From assembly GCF_004335015.1 (NCBI RefSeq), contig NZ_RQRU01000005.1, positions 62,001-126,000 of the forward strand: 64,000 bases of DNA, given 5' to 3'. Positions 52,925-63,047 of the stretch are shown piece after piece. Position 1 is the first letter of the stretch. The number at the start of each line of letters is the position of its first letter. The notes below the pieces were generated by a model. The model had not been told where the DNA came from. It made no database searches and saw only the letters and a program-made list of their open reading frames with translations. Origin of the DNA: Psychrobacter pygoscelis (lineage in GTDB: Bacteria; Pseudomonadota; Gammaproteobacteria; Pseudomonadales; Moraxellaceae). Both the position numbers and the translations under genes were made by a program.

Positions 52925-53911
52925 TTACTGACGCAGCTGATCGATGAGCCAATAAATAATCTCCATAATCAGCAGCAGCCACCAAGGCTGCTCCTGCGCA
53001 GACTCAGTTTGCTCCATATCCGCGGTCGTCTTCCCCGCTTTCATCGGTAGCTCAAAGGCTTCTGACTTAGCAGTGGCAGCTATCGCTGGCATGACATCGA
53101 CACCGGTGCGTAAAGCCAGCTCATCCACACTAATGATTTCAATTCGCTCAGACTCATCATTAGGGGCATAATAGACACCAGCTTGACCAATCGCAGGGAT
53201 ATAGACGGCCTTATAGAAGTGACTGGGCACCAGCACACCCGAACCAATCTTTTTTAGTCGCTTACTGGTAAACGCCACACCTGTCACGGTGTATACCTCA
53301 CCATATTGCTTGGTCAAATAGCGAGTGGCAGACTCAAGATTGCGCCAAACATAGCGGTTATTGCGTGGAGACTGCGGCGCAATATTAGCAAGGCTAAAGC
53401 TGTCGTACTGCTGACTGACATTGGCCATATCAGCATTGGGCGCGATATGACCACGATCGTAACCTGAGTTTGAATAGTCTTTCAATTCGGCGCGAACAGA
53501 TGCAGGCAGCCTACTCTCTTCATGGAAGCTATCTTCCCGAGGAATCGTATCGGCTTGGGTCAGTCTACGCCGCGTCAGATACTCCGCTGACCATAGTGGC
53601 GTGCGCGAAACCCCAGAGTACATGGTCGCAAAGCCATCAAAGCACAGTGGGTAGGTATTTTTGGTTATTTTGGTATTGAGATAGTCTGGCGCTGTACCTG
53701 CATAGAAAGAGTCTTGGCAAGCATCAAAATCGGCATGACCACTAACAGACAATAATACGAGACCCAGCCCCATACTCCAATTGTAGAGCCAGCGCAGCGC
53801 TATCAAGGCTTGCCCATCTCGATGATCACTGGTCCGCCGCGACCCTAGCCTCAATACTAGGCCCAGTGCCAACACTGAATTAAAACTTATTGATCGCAAA
53901 TTAACAGACAA
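52925..53911 (-). CDS. Secreted DNA/RNA non-specific endonuclease (NucA-like)
   Basis: A metal-dependent nuclease of the NucA/EndoG family with His-Me finger. The catalytic DRGH motif is in GYDRGHIAPNADM; LANIAPQSPRNNRYVWRNLE supplies the metal asparagine. The N-terminus contains a signal-like helix WSMGLGLVLLSVSGHA (about 46-60) after a long basic stretch, so export is likely; the real start may be nearer this segment. The C-terminus (WWLLLIMEIIYWLIDQLR) is hydrophobic and may anchor the protein. Nutrient DNA use is inference. Single gene. Confidence 0.85.
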   Translation of the reverse strand: MSVNLRSISFNSVLALGLVLRLGSRRTSDHRDGQALIALRWLYNWSMGLGLVLLSVSGHADFDACQDSFYAGTAPDYLNTKITKNTYPLCFDGFATMYSGVSRTPLWSAEYLTRRRLTQADTIPREDSFHEESRLPASVRAELKDYSNSGYDRGHIAPNADMANVSQQYDSFSLANIAPQSPRNNRYVWRNLESATRYLTKQYGEVYTVTGVAFTSKRLKKIGSGVLVPSHFYKAVYIPAIGQAGVYYAPNDESERIEIISVDELALRTGVDVMPAIAATAKSEAFELPMKAGKTTADMEQTESAQEQPWWLLLIMEIIYWLIDQLRQ

Positions 53912-54308
53912 CGGTTACCCTTTTTGATAGTAGGAGAAGAACAAGCTGACATAAATAGATTGCTCTAAGAAGCAACAGACATAAGAGAGATAGAAGCGTC
54001 AAGTAGATGACAGTCAAGTAGATGATATAAGCATCAATATGACGAAAAGTCACTATCGTAGCAAGTTCGCTATTGCCGTGCAAAGATTCTTTATGATTAC
54101 CCAATATTGGTTTTAGTTGCGTATTGAGCTAAGCTCTGAGACCAGTCCTTAACTGAAGTCTTAGTTAAACGCTTAACTAATTAAATAGGTTCGCTGGTTT
54201 ATTTTATGCCACTTTTAGACAGGGCGGTGGCAAAATCGTGACAATTAAAACTATTTCGTCTATACTATGCAACCTTGCAACAGCGTTAAAAAACAAGCAA
54301 GACAAAAT
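53912..54308. other. Intergenic region nuclease / tRNA-Ser
   Basis: About 400 bases. Contains a 15-base-period duplication of GTCAAGTAGATGA (53998-54010 and 54013-54025). No gene. The tRNA promoter should lie in the last 60 bases; a TATACT near 54260 is plausible. Confidence 0.5.
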
Positions 54309-54399
54309 GGTGAAGTGGCCGAGTGGCTGAAGGCGCACGCCTGGAAAGTGTGTATACGTTAATCGCGTATCGAGGGTTCGAATCCCTCCTTCACCGCCA
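54309..54399 (+). tRNA. tRNA-Ser(GGA)
   Basis: Full cloverleaf: acceptor GGTGAAG/CTTCACC, D arm GCC...GGC, anticodon stem CACGC/GTGTG with loop CTGGAAA (anticodon GGA, reads UCC/UCU), a long class II variable arm (about TATACG...CGTAT), T arm GAGGGTTCGAATCCCTC, discriminator G and encoded CCA. Single gene, not in an operon. Confidence 0.95.
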
Positions 54400-55032
54400 A
54401 TTGCTGACCCTACCTATAACGCCTACCTCTATCTTTATTCTGCTAGACTTAACCTGCCCTACTTGTAGAACTTATCCTTTGCACATTTTTCTACTATTTA
54501 GTTATTGGTATTGCTAACTTATTCCCTATTCTTATTGATTGGTGTCTTTATTTGACCATCATTAGTTGCTAGCGTCTTTTTTACCTTAAGCCATCATCTC
54601 AAGTTGTCGAACACTGTATCATTTATTCGGCGAAAAAATAGTGCCCCAATCTCATTACTTTTTTCATAGTTAATTCTATTTAAAACTGATAAATAAAAGC
54701 GTAGCTGGTATAAATTTATTGGCTAGAAGTCATAAGACGACTGAGGCGGGCGTAAATTTGTTCCAGCGACTTTGTGGCAAATCTAAAGTGGATTGACTAT
54801 AGTAAAACAAGATTTTATAAAATCTTTTTAGCAAATCATCTGCCTAAAACTCCCCCAAAAAAGTCGCTAAAGACAATCCATGATGTACACCTTGCATTAG
54901 ATGGATTTTTTTATTAGCGCATATCTTTTATAATGTAGGGTCTGATCACACATTCTAAAGGCTGCAAACCTCTTCTCATTACTCGATGCTTGCTCATCTC
55001 CCAAGCTCCTAATCAATAGACAGGTCTTCACT
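54400..55032. other. Intergenic region tRNA-Ser / trhP
   Basis: About 630 AT-rich bases. No gene, no integrase remnant, and no second copy of the tRNA 3' end noticed. Nothing else recognised. Confidence 0.5.
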
Positions 55033-56523
55033 ATGAACCCATCTACTCAATCCTCTAGTGCCTCGCAAACTCCATCAACGCCTGAGCTGCTGTGCCCTGC
55101 TGGTACGTTTAGAAACATGCAGTATGCTTTTGCTTATGGTGCAGACGCAGTCTATGCAGGTCAGGCACGGTATAGCCTACGCGTCCGCAATAATGACTTT
55201 GATGAGGACAATCTACGCCGCGGAATTGAGTACGCGCATAGCTTGGGCAAAAAGTTCTATGTGGTGGTTAATATTCAAGCCCATAATGCCAAGCTTAAGA
55301 CCTTCATCGAAGACATTCGCCCAGTTATAGAGATGCAACCTGACGCTTTGATTATGTCAGATGCAGGGATGATTATGATGGTACGCGAGCATTTTCCTGA
55401 CATGGACATCCACCTGTCAGTTCAGGCCAATGCGGTCAACTGGGCGACAGTGAAATTCTGGCAGCAAATGGGGCTGAGCCGAGTCATTATCTCGCGTGAG
55501 CTATCATTAAAAGAGATCGGGCAGATCATCAATGAGGTCCCCGATATGGAGATGGAGGTCTTCGTCCACGGCGCACTATGCATGGCTTACTCTGGTCGCT
55601 GCTTACTGTCTGGCTATATCAATAAACGCGATGCCAACCAAGGCACTTGTACCAATGCTTGCCGCTGGAATTACAACACTTATCAAGCTACCGAAAATGA
55701 AACTGGCGATATCGTGCCTGTTACTCATTCGCCAAGCATCAATACTGGTGCTCAAACAGTCGCTACCTTTGACCCTCAGACTACGGCTGAAGGCCAGACT
55801 GATAGCCAGCATATCCAAGCGGTCAACCTCAATGGTGACACGGTCATGAGTGATGACTTTGTGCAAGCACCTAGCGACGACGTGGTGCTCCTAGAGGAGC
55901 AAAATCGTCCTGGCGAGCTGATGGCTATGTACGAAGACGAACATGGCACTTATATCATGAACTCTAAGGACTTACGCGCAGTAGAGCTGGTACCTGAGCT
56001 GGTCAATATCGGTGTGCATTCACTTAAGATCGAAGGCCGAACCAAGTCGCACTATTATGTGGCACGAACGGCGCAAGTGTACCGCCAAGCTATCGATGAT
56101 GCCGTCGCTGGTCGACCATTTGACACCTCATTAATCTCAGCATTAGATGGACTAGCCAACCGTGGCTATACCGAAGGCTTCCTACGTCGCCATGTACATA
56201 GCGACTATCAAAACTATGATTACGGCGCTTCAAAGACCGATAAGCAGCAGTTTGTGGCCGAGGTTATTGATATCAAAAATGGTAGGCTAGTACTTGAGAT
56301 CAAAAATAAGATCGAAGTGGGTGATACTATTGAGATTATGACCCCTAAGGGCAACGTTACTTATACGCTAGCGCAGATGTGGGATAAGTATGGCAATCCT
56401 ATCGAAGCTGCCCTTGGCTCTGGCTGGATCGCCCAAATTGACAATCCGTTTAAAGACCTCGACGAGACGACATTAGGCTTTGCACTGGTCATGCGAAATG
56501 TAGAAAAGCCAATATTCAGCTAG
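55033..56523 (+). CDS. trhP: Peptidase U32-family tRNA hydroxylase TrhP (YegQ)
   Basis: TrhP forms 5-hydroxyuridine at tRNA position 34 using prephenate in E. coli. It starts after a Ser-rich leader with PELLCPAGTFRNMQYAFAYG (residues 18-37); U32 family landmarks are GADAVYAGQARYSLR, EVFVHGALCMAYSGRCLLSG and ACRWNYN with the cysteine ligands of a possible Fe-S cluster, then EDEHGTYIMNSKDLRAVELV and VHSLKIEGRTKSHYYVA. 496 residues versus 453 in E. coli; an acidic, low-conservation insert of about 40 residues lies near 225-285. The ferredoxin gene 69 bases downstream fits an electron-supply role. Confidence 0.9.
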   Translation: MNPSTQSSSASQTPSTPELLCPAGTFRNMQYAFAYGADAVYAGQARYSLRVRNNDFDEDNLRRGIEYAHSLGKKFYVVVNIQAHNAKLKTFIEDIRPVIEMQPDALIMSDAGMIMMVREHFPDMDIHLSVQANAVNWATVKFWQQMGLSRVIISRELSLKEIGQIINEVPDMEMEVFVHGALCMAYSGRCLLSGYINKRDANQGTCTNACRWNYNTYQATENETGDIVPVTHSPSINTGAQTVATFDPQTTAEGQTDSQHIQAVNLNGDTVMSDDFVQAPSDDVVLLEEQNRPGELMAMYEDEHGTYIMNSKDLRAVELVPELVNIGVHSLKIEGRTKSHYYVARTAQVYRQAIDDAVAGRPFDTSLISALDGLANRGYTEGFLRRHVHSDYQNYDYGASKTDKQQFVAEVIDIKNGRLVLEIKNKIEVGDTIEIMTPKGNVTYTLAQMWDKYGNPIEAALGSGWIAQIDNPFKDLDETTLGFALVMRNVEKPIFS

Positions 56524-56580
56524 TACTTACCGCTGAGGCAGCTAAACAGCTGTTATGTCAATGCTAAATATGGCAGTTAG

Positions 56581-56850
<270 letters not shown>

Positions 56851-57017
56851 CTGGAGACCTAGGCAAAAAGATAGCTTATAACAGGCGCTGACTGCCAATT
56901 CTTAAAAACCAAGCTCTATATCAGCTGGCTACAGCAGCCAAGCCCTTTGCTTAAATAAAACCTAACCCCTCTCTTGGCTATCATGAAGCCTACCCACGCA
57001 CGTCTCAATCCTTAAGC

Positions 57018-57051
57018 CGAAACCTAAATCGAAACTCTGAATCGAAACTAT
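57018..57051 (+). repeat. Short tandem repeat (about 13 bases, 2.7 copies)
   Basis: CGAAACCTAAAT, CGAAACTCTGAAT and CGAAACTAT head to tail at 57018, 57030 and 57043, in the gap between the ferredoxin and nhaC genes. Confidence 0.55.
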
Positions 57052-57123
57052 TGTCTTAGAGCCTTGAGGCTAGACCATGACATCTACACGACCGAACCCA
57101 AGCTGTGTTAGTGAGCTGATAAC

Positions 57124-58524
57124 TCATTGCTCTACGCGGCTGATAGTCACGCCAGTAAAACCAAATAATAATGTCAATAATAGCGAGAGATAACAAAAGA
57201 AGGCATAGGGCAGATAGTCGAGTACAGGGACGGCTAAAGCTTGACTAATAAATACTCCGCACACACTCCAAGGTACTAAAGGATTGATCACTGTACCGGC
57301 ATCTTCAATAGTGCGCGATAGATTCTTTGGATGCAGTTTTAAGCGCTCAAAGGTAGGTCTAAAAGTCGTGCCTGATAATAAGATACTCAGATACTGCTCA
57401 CCGATCAGCACATTGATACTTAAGGCTGCCATAGCTGCTGCAAATATCGCCCGGCCCGAGCTGGTCAAAGAATCTCTGATACCCGATAGTAGCGCTGGCA
57501 AGATACCTAGGGCACTTAGCAGCCCGCCCAAACTCAGTGCCAATATCACTATGGTCTGGGTAAAGAACATACTTTGCATACCGCCGCGTGAGAGCATGGC
57601 ACCAACTTCGCCCAGCTCTAAAGACTCAGCTGGCTGGTAACCTGCAAAGAGATAGCCGCCCAGCTGCTCAATGCTAGGCGTACTGTGCAAATACGTCACC
57701 ATTAAGGCAATAATGATGGTACAAATAATCGTATAAATAGCATTCACTCTAGCCAGCGCCAGCCCAAGCAATACAAAAAATGGCAATACCGAATAATTAT
57801 GCACCAAGCCACTATCGATAAGCTGCGATTGTAATACAGTCACTTGGCTTAAATCTGCACTGACAGTCTGCCCCGAGAAGTACCAAAACAGTCCCACCGT
57901 CAGTATCCATGCCGGAACCGTGGTAAACATCATATTGCGGATATGCGCAAAAAGATCAATACCGACCACCGAAGAGGCAATCGTACAAGTATCTGACAAT
58001 GGTGACATTTTATCACCAAAGAATGCCCCCGAGACCACTGCGCCAGCCGCAATCGCCACATTGGCATCAAAGGCATTGCTCATCCCAATAAAGGCCACTC
58101 CTAAGGTCGCTGCCGTGGTCAAGCTACTGCCTAATGCCACACCGATAATCGAGGTAAGCACAAAGGCCGAGATATAATAATACTGCGGTGATATCAGCTC
58201 GAAGCCATAGTACATCAAGGTCGGGATAGCGCCAGACATCATCAAAGCGGCGACCATTAGTCCAATAAAAAAGAACAAATATATTGCCCCAATACCGCTC
58301 ATCACTCCTGTGGCCATTTGTGTTTGCATATCCTTAAAGCTCAAACCTCTATATAGTCCTATAGCTAGCAGGACACAGATGGCAAGAATTAGGGACAGAT
58401 GTGGCACCCAGCCAAAACCAATCATGGTAATACCCATGAGGGCAATGATAATAGAGGAGATGATAAAGGCGAGCTTCGGCGAAAAGCGGGTGAGTAGCTG
58501 TTGGGTTTCTGAGGAGGACGACAT
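57124..58524 (-). CDS. nhaC: Na+/H+ antiporter NhaC family
   Basis: 466 residues, about 12 membrane segments, with the NhaC pattern: GGLLSALGILPALL, GEQYLSILLSGTTFRP, ISRTIEDAGT-like SRTIEDAGTVINPLVPW, and FFGDKMSPLSDTCTIASS near 165-185. NhaC exchanges sodium for protons at alkaline pH; some relatives instead move amino acids or lactate/malate. Cold and marine organisms such as Psychrobacter often carry several. Single gene. Confidence 0.88.
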   Translation of the reverse strand: MSSSSETQQLLTRFSPKLAFIISSIIIALMGITMIGFGWVPHLSLILAICVLLAIGLYRGLSFKDMQTQMATGVMSGIGAIYLFFFIGLMVAALMMSGAIPTLMYYGFELISPQYYYISAFVLTSIIGVALGSSLTTAATLGVAFIGMSNAFDANVAIAAGAVVSGAFFGDKMSPLSDTCTIASSVVGIDLFAHIRNMMFTTVPAWILTVGLFWYFSGQTVSADLSQVTVLQSQLIDSGLVHNYSVLPFFVLLGLALARVNAIYTIICTIIIALMVTYLHSTPSIEQLGGYLFAGYQPAESLELGEVGAMLSRGGMQSMFFTQTIVILALSLGGLLSALGILPALLSGIRDSLTSSGRAIFAAAMAALSINVLIGEQYLSILLSGTTFRPTFERLKLHPKNLSRTIEDAGTVINPLVPWSVCGVFISQALAVPVLDYLPYAFFCYLSLLLTLLFGFTGVTISRVEQ

Positions 58525-58696
58525 GTCACAACCTTATGTGGCTTTAGGGACTGAGAATTATACAATTCTACTGGCGGGTGCAAAGGTTCGCAAGCTATGT
58601 GTTTTTAATATCTAGCAACTATGATTATAGAAAATGGAGACGGGGCAAACAAGCGATATATTTTGCGCCAAATATGCAGGACGCGCTTAGCCAAGC

Positions 58697-59497
58697 TCAC
58701 TCATTTAAATACTGCTCTGCCATGTCATCTAATTTAGTCTTGACGGCTTTCCACTCGGGCATGACTTGGGTAAGTAGCCGCCAAAACTGCTCGCTGTGGT
58801 TGTGGACTTCGATATGACATAACTCATGTAAGATAACGTAATCGATGCAGTCTTTGGGCGCTTTAATCAGATGTCGGTTCAGCACTAGCTTACCCTTGGC
58901 CGAGCAGCTGCCCCATTGTTTTTGCATGACCATTACTTTGAAGTCTGGCATACCAGTTACCCATGAGGCTTTGGGCAGCATGGCTTCGATACGTTCTGCA
59001 AATATGGTTCTAGCACGAATATGATACCAGTCATCGATTAGCGCTTTAATCTGCGCAGCTCGCAACTCTTTATTTGCTACTTCTTGAGACAGATTGACGT
59101 TAAATTTGCCGCGAACAAGCTTAACTGAAGATGGCTGGGAAGGGTCCGTCAACACTTTAAGCACATAACGTCGACCCAGATAGAACTGTGTCTCACCGCT
59201 GATATAACACTTGGGCAGCACATCATTCATCTGTTTAGCGAAGCCATGTAATCCTTGCCAAATCCAGCGCACGCGTTTGCGTACTGCCTCATGAATAGCG
59301 GCTTCGGTCGCCTCCTCTGGCGCGGTTACAACGACACGGCCATCAGGGTGTACTTTAATGCGTATTTTACGTGCAGCTGGCTTATAAGGTAGAGCATTTG
59401 TAGACTGACACTTACCCTTGGCAGGCTTACGAACCACCTCATAAGCGATAATATCATCGCCATAGTAAATTTCAGGGCATCTAATAGTATCTTCCAC
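58697..59497 (-). CDS. YgjP/SprT-like zinc metallopeptidase (DUF45)
   Basis: 266 residues with the zinc-peptidase motif HELCHIEVHNHS (HExxH with C in the fourth position, and a further H six residues on), preceded by QWGSCSAKGKLVLNRHLIKAP, the diagnostic stretch of the YgjP-type DUF45 family. The N-terminal half resembles a small DNA-contact domain. It begins with GTG, four bases after the hsdR stop with GAGAGG in the hsdR tail, so the two are translationally coupled. Members are often encoded beside hsdR; whether they process the restriction enzyme or another target is unknown. Confidence 0.88.
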   Translation of the reverse strand: MEDTIRCPEIYYGDDIIAYEVVRKPAKGKCQSTNALPYKPAARKIRIKVHPDGRVVVTAPEEATEAAIHEAVRKRVRWIWQGLHGFAKQMNDVLPKCYISGETQFYLGRRYVLKVLTDPSQPSSVKLVRGKFNVNLSQEVANKELRAAQIKALIDDWYHIRARTIFAERIEAMLPKASWVTGMPDFKVMVMQKQWGSCSAKGKLVLNRHLIKAPKDCIDYVILHELCHIEVHNHSEQFWRLLTQVMPEWKAVKTKLDDMAEQYLNE

Positions 59498-59501
59498 GAG
59501 A

Positions 59502-62500
59502 TTATTTACCTCTCGCCAGACCCAATCGAGTAATTTTTAACACTTCCTCAATCAGCTTATTGGTGTTCTCTACGCCTAAATCTTTAAATAGCAGTGGTAA
59601 TAATTCCCTTTTAATAGCCTTTTCTATCCCAGCTTGGTTTATCGAATGCTCCGCCACTGCCGTATTGACCACTTTATCAATCTTGAAGGCATAGTCTATT
59701 AGCTTATCCTCAGCTAAGGACTGCTTCACCAAATAGTCTGCGCCGAATAAATGTTTAAATAGACCAAAATAGGCTTGCGCATGTTGATTCAACTTACCTG
59801 ACGTATCGACAAAGGCATTGGGCACATCCGCGACTTTGCGGTCTTTGACATCCTGTTCAAAGTCCACAAACTTAATGTACTTCTTGATAGGCGCATCAAA
59901 CATTGCTTTGGCGTCTTCGATGGCTTGTTTGAGCAGCTTGGAGAAATACTCCTGAGTATACGGGTCATCTGCCAAATCCTGCTCGATCATTTTGGCAATT
60001 CGACCAGTAATTTTATCGGTCTGGTTTCGCGCCTCTTCATCGCTCATGGCCTCAGGCTGGACGTTTTGGTCATCTTGAGCATCTGCGCCTCCCTTATTTT
60101 TTTTGCCAAGATTACCCACCAAATATGCACCTTCTGGCGCTTTCACTTCGATACCTGCAATATGTTTGTCTAATAGACTACGAATATCTGCTTCATATTC
60201 ATCATAGTCGATAGTCTCGCCAGCATCTTCACGCACTTGTTGGCGCAGCTTGATAAAGCTTTTGAGATCGAGCTTGTAGCGCTCGCGCTTACCAGCAAAA
60301 GACTTATCTTCAAAGTATGACACTGACTGTAGCGCCACTTTCATACTATTAGAGAATGCCGTCAGTGCCGCGTAGAAGTCATCCCGCTTTTTAAGGTTGC
60401 TATCGACCATCTGGCCATTGATTTCAACGATTTTTGGCGAGAGTGCTTGGCGCAGGGCTAGACCGTCTTGTTTATTTTTGACCTCAGCAAATATCTCCCA
60501 CAGCGTATTGTGCAGGTTTGGTAGCTTTTTATACTCGGTTTCCATCTGGCTATACAGGCCTTTGAGATCGTCGATATCAAAGCCGCCTTGGGTTCGCTCT
60601 GCCAAGTCTTGATACTTCTCAATGGTGGTATCTAGCTCTTTTAGGATACCGCGATAGTCGATAAGGTAGCCAAATTGCTTTTTATTATGCAGTCGATTGA
60701 CCCGAGCAATCGCTTGGATCAAGTTGTGCTCTTTGAGTGGCTTATCGATATATAGTACGGTGTTCTTTGGCTCATCAAAACCTGTCAGTAGCTTGTCCAC
60801 CACGATCATGATGTCAGGGCCGTCTTCACTAGCGAAGTCTTTAATAATGGCTTTGGTATAGGCCTTCTCATCACTACCATAGATCGGTGCCACATTTTCC
60901 TGCCACCAGCGCTGCACGATGTCTTTGCTCTCGTGATCTACGACGTCATGGCCTTCGCGCGTATCGGGCGCTGACATCGCCACGACTGAGGTTACCTTGC
61001 CGATCTTGTCCAAAAGCCGCTTATAGCGAATCGCTGAGGCTTTGGAGTCACAAGCCAGCTGACCTCTAAGGCCTTGCTGCTTAAAGCTCTGAAAGTGGTC
61101 GGAGATATCATGAGCGATTAGCTCGATTCGGCCCTCAGTCTGATAAATCTGACCTTTTTGGGCAAATTTGCGCTTGAGATCCGCCTTTTGTTCATCGGTT
61201 AGCTTTTGGGTGATGCGCTCAAACCACTTATCAATCGCCGCATCGTTGGTATTTAGCTCAGGAATTCGCTCTTCATAGAGCAGCGGCGTCACCGTCTCGT
61301 CTTCGACCGCTTGCTGCATGGTGTAGGAGTGAACAATGGGGCCAAATTTGTTTTCGGTCTTGTCGTCTTTGAGCAGTGGCGTGCCGGTAAAAGCAATAAA
61401 CGCCGCATTGGGCAAGGCTTGCTGCATGCGGATATTGTTTTCACCATTTTGACTGCGATGGCCTTCATCGACCATGACGATGATGTTTGGACTGTCGTTA
61501 TAGCACTCAGGGTATACAGCCGCCGAGCCAAACTTATTGATAATCGAGAAGATCACCCGCTCATTGCCTTGACCGATCTGCTGCGCCAAGCGGCGTCCGG
61601 AGGTCGCCATCGCGCTCGATTTGTCCCTGTCACTTAACACGCCGCCCGAAGCAAAGGTGCGACTGAGCTGGTCTTCTAAATCCACTCGGTCGGTGACGAC
61701 CACCACCCGGCACTGCGCGAGCGTCTCTAACCACACCAGCGCTTTGGAGAAAAACACCATGGTAAACGACTTACCACTGCCCGTCGTGTGCCAGATTACC
61801 CCACCTTCACGACTACCGGCTTTATCGAAGCTACTAATGCGCTCTATCAAGGCTTTGATACCGAAGAATTGCTGGTAGCGAGCGACAATCTTGCCCACTT
61901 TTTTATCAAATAAGATAAACAGCTGCGTCATCTCAAGCAGGCGATCAGGACGCAGCAAGCTCACTAGTAGGCGGTCTTGATCGCTGACTGCCAGCTCCCC
62001 TGCCGCTATCAAGGACTGATAAGCCGCTCTGGTCTTAGTCGGTTTATGAGCAAATAATCTATGTATCGTCGTATCGTCGAGCTTTTGATTTTTTATACGC
62101 ACAAATTCAGCCTCAGGAATTAGCTCCTCTTTCCACTTCGCCCAAAACTTCTCTGGCGTCCCACACGTCGCGTATAACCCGTCGTGACCATTAATGGCGA
62201 GGAGTAATTGGCTGAAGGCGTAGAGATGCGGAATCTCCTTTTGACCTTGATTGCGGATATGCTGAGACACCGCCTCTAGCGTCGTCGATTTGCCCGCCTT
62301 TGACGAGTCTGGGCGCTTGGCCTCAATCACTACCCAAGGCAAGCCATTGACAAAGCAGACGATATCCGGAACTCGATTGCCTGTACCTTCAGCGTTTAGT
62401 ACCACCAGCTCTTCGCTGCAATGAAAGACGTTATTGTCGATATTGTGCCAGTCGATCAGCTGGATGGTCGGCGAGGCCTTTTTGCCATCGATAAACTCGG

Positions 62501-62837
62501 TCACCGTCACGCCGTAGATCATCGCGTCATACAGGCGTTCATTCGCCGCTTGCAATCCAAGGTTCATCGCCGGGGTCAGCTCGTGCATCACCTTGTCTAT
62601 CGCTGCCTCAGATAGCGGATACTCTTGACCGGCGAAGTTAAAGGTCTGGCGCGATAAAAAGTCCCGCATCACTGAGGTTAAGACGACTTGCTGGCTGCTC
62701 TTGTCCGCTACTTGCTTACCACGCAAGGCATTGCATTCAGTTGGAGGCAGGTATTGATAGCCAAGATTGCACAGTAGCGCTAAGGCTGGGATTTTGGCGC
62801 TGAACTCTTCGGCGAAGTTGATGGTAGGATTGGTCAT
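59502..62837 (-). CDS. hsdR: Type I restriction enzyme R subunit HsdR
   Basis: 1111-residue motor-nuclease subunit. PD-(D/E)xK nuclease: PDIVCF...VVIEAKRPD near residues 150-175. SF2 translocase: TTGSGKSFTM (motif I), VMVDEGHRSQ (motif II), AFTGTPLL (motif III), and GFDEP...IQAIARVNRLH (motifs V-VI). A helical C-terminus would contact HsdM. The start is ATG 62837; a TTG seven codons upstream is unlikely. hsdM and hsdS are not within the window; in this orientation they would lie to the right, or the subunit could be separated from them. No frameshift is seen, so the gene is intact. Followed immediately by the YgjP-type protease gene. Confidence 0.93.
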   Translation of the reverse strand: MTNPTINFAEEFSAKIPALALLCNLGYQYLPPTECNALRGKQVADKSSQQVVLTSVMRDFLSRQTFNFAGQEYPLSEAAIDKVMHELTPAMNLGLQAANERLYDAMIYGVTVTEFIDGKKASPTIQLIDWHNIDNNVFHCSEELVVLNAEGTGNRVPDIVCFVNGLPWVVIEAKRPDSSKAGKSTTLEAVSQHIRNQGQKEIPHLYAFSQLLLAINGHDGLYATCGTPEKFWAKWKEELIPEAEFVRIKNQKLDDTTIHRLFAHKPTKTRAAYQSLIAAGELAVSDQDRLLVSLLRPDRLLEMTQLFILFDKKVGKIVARYQQFFGIKALIERISSFDKAGSREGGVIWHTTGSGKSFTMVFFSKALVWLETLAQCRVVVVTDRVDLEDQLSRTFASGGVLSDRDKSSAMATSGRRLAQQIGQGNERVIFSIINKFGSAAVYPECYNDSPNIIVMVDEGHRSQNGENNIRMQQALPNAAFIAFTGTPLLKDDKTENKFGPIVHSYTMQQAVEDETVTPLLYEERIPELNTNDAAIDKWFERITQKLTDEQKADLKRKFAQKGQIYQTEGRIELIAHDISDHFQSFKQQGLRGQLACDSKASAIRYKRLLDKIGKVTSVVAMSAPDTREGHDVVDHESKDIVQRWWQENVAPIYGSDEKAYTKAIIKDFASEDGPDIMIVVDKLLTGFDEPKNTVLYIDKPLKEHNLIQAIARVNRLHNKKQFGYLIDYRGILKELDTTIEKYQDLAERTQGGFDIDDLKGLYSQMETEYKKLPNLHNTLWEIFAEVKNKQDGLALRQALSPKIVEINGQMVDSNLKKRDDFYAALTAFSNSMKVALQSVSYFEDKSFAGKRERYKLDLKSFIKLRQQVREDAGETIDYDEYEADIRSLLDKHIAGIEVKAPEGAYLVGNLGKKNKGGADAQDDQNVQPEAMSDEEARNQTDKITGRIAKMIEQDLADDPYTQEYFSKLLKQAIEDAKAMFDAPIKKYIKFVDFEQDVKDRKVADVPNAFVDTSGKLNQHAQAYFGLFKHLFGADYLVKQSLAEDKLIDYAFKIDKVVNTAVAEHSINQAGIEKAIKRELLPLLFKDLGVENTNKLIEEVLKITRLGLARGK

Positions 62838-62925
62838 GTCTGCCCACTTTACTGACAAAAGGTATGGTCGTTTTAATGATTGTAGCCCAAAACTCTATAG
62901 AAGATGCCATAAATAGGCAAAGAAA

Positions 62926-62972
62926 AACCGCCAAGGTTGCGCGATACCCAAAGGGCACTAATCGTGGCGGTT
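62926..62972 (-). terminator. Terminator of the 252-residue membrane protein gene
   Basis: AACCGCCA / TGGCGGTT with a 31-base loop that itself holds CCC-AAA-GGG; on the minus strand the stem is followed by TTTTTCTTT. It lies about 75 bases past the stop of the 63048-63806 gene and would separate it from hsdR. Confidence 0.65.
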
Positions 62973-63047
62973 ATGTTGGGTATGTATAAGTTGATAATTA
63001 TTATAATGGCAATGTTCGTTTAAGAAAAAATAAGTCCTATAGTTTTT

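Noticed and set aside
54309..54399. tRNA-Ser as an integration site
   Set aside because: No integrase, no duplicated tRNA 3' end and no change of gene content follow; the next genes are core functions.
59502..62837. hsdR as a pseudogene
   Set aside because: The frame is open for 1111 residues with nuclease and all helicase motifs present.
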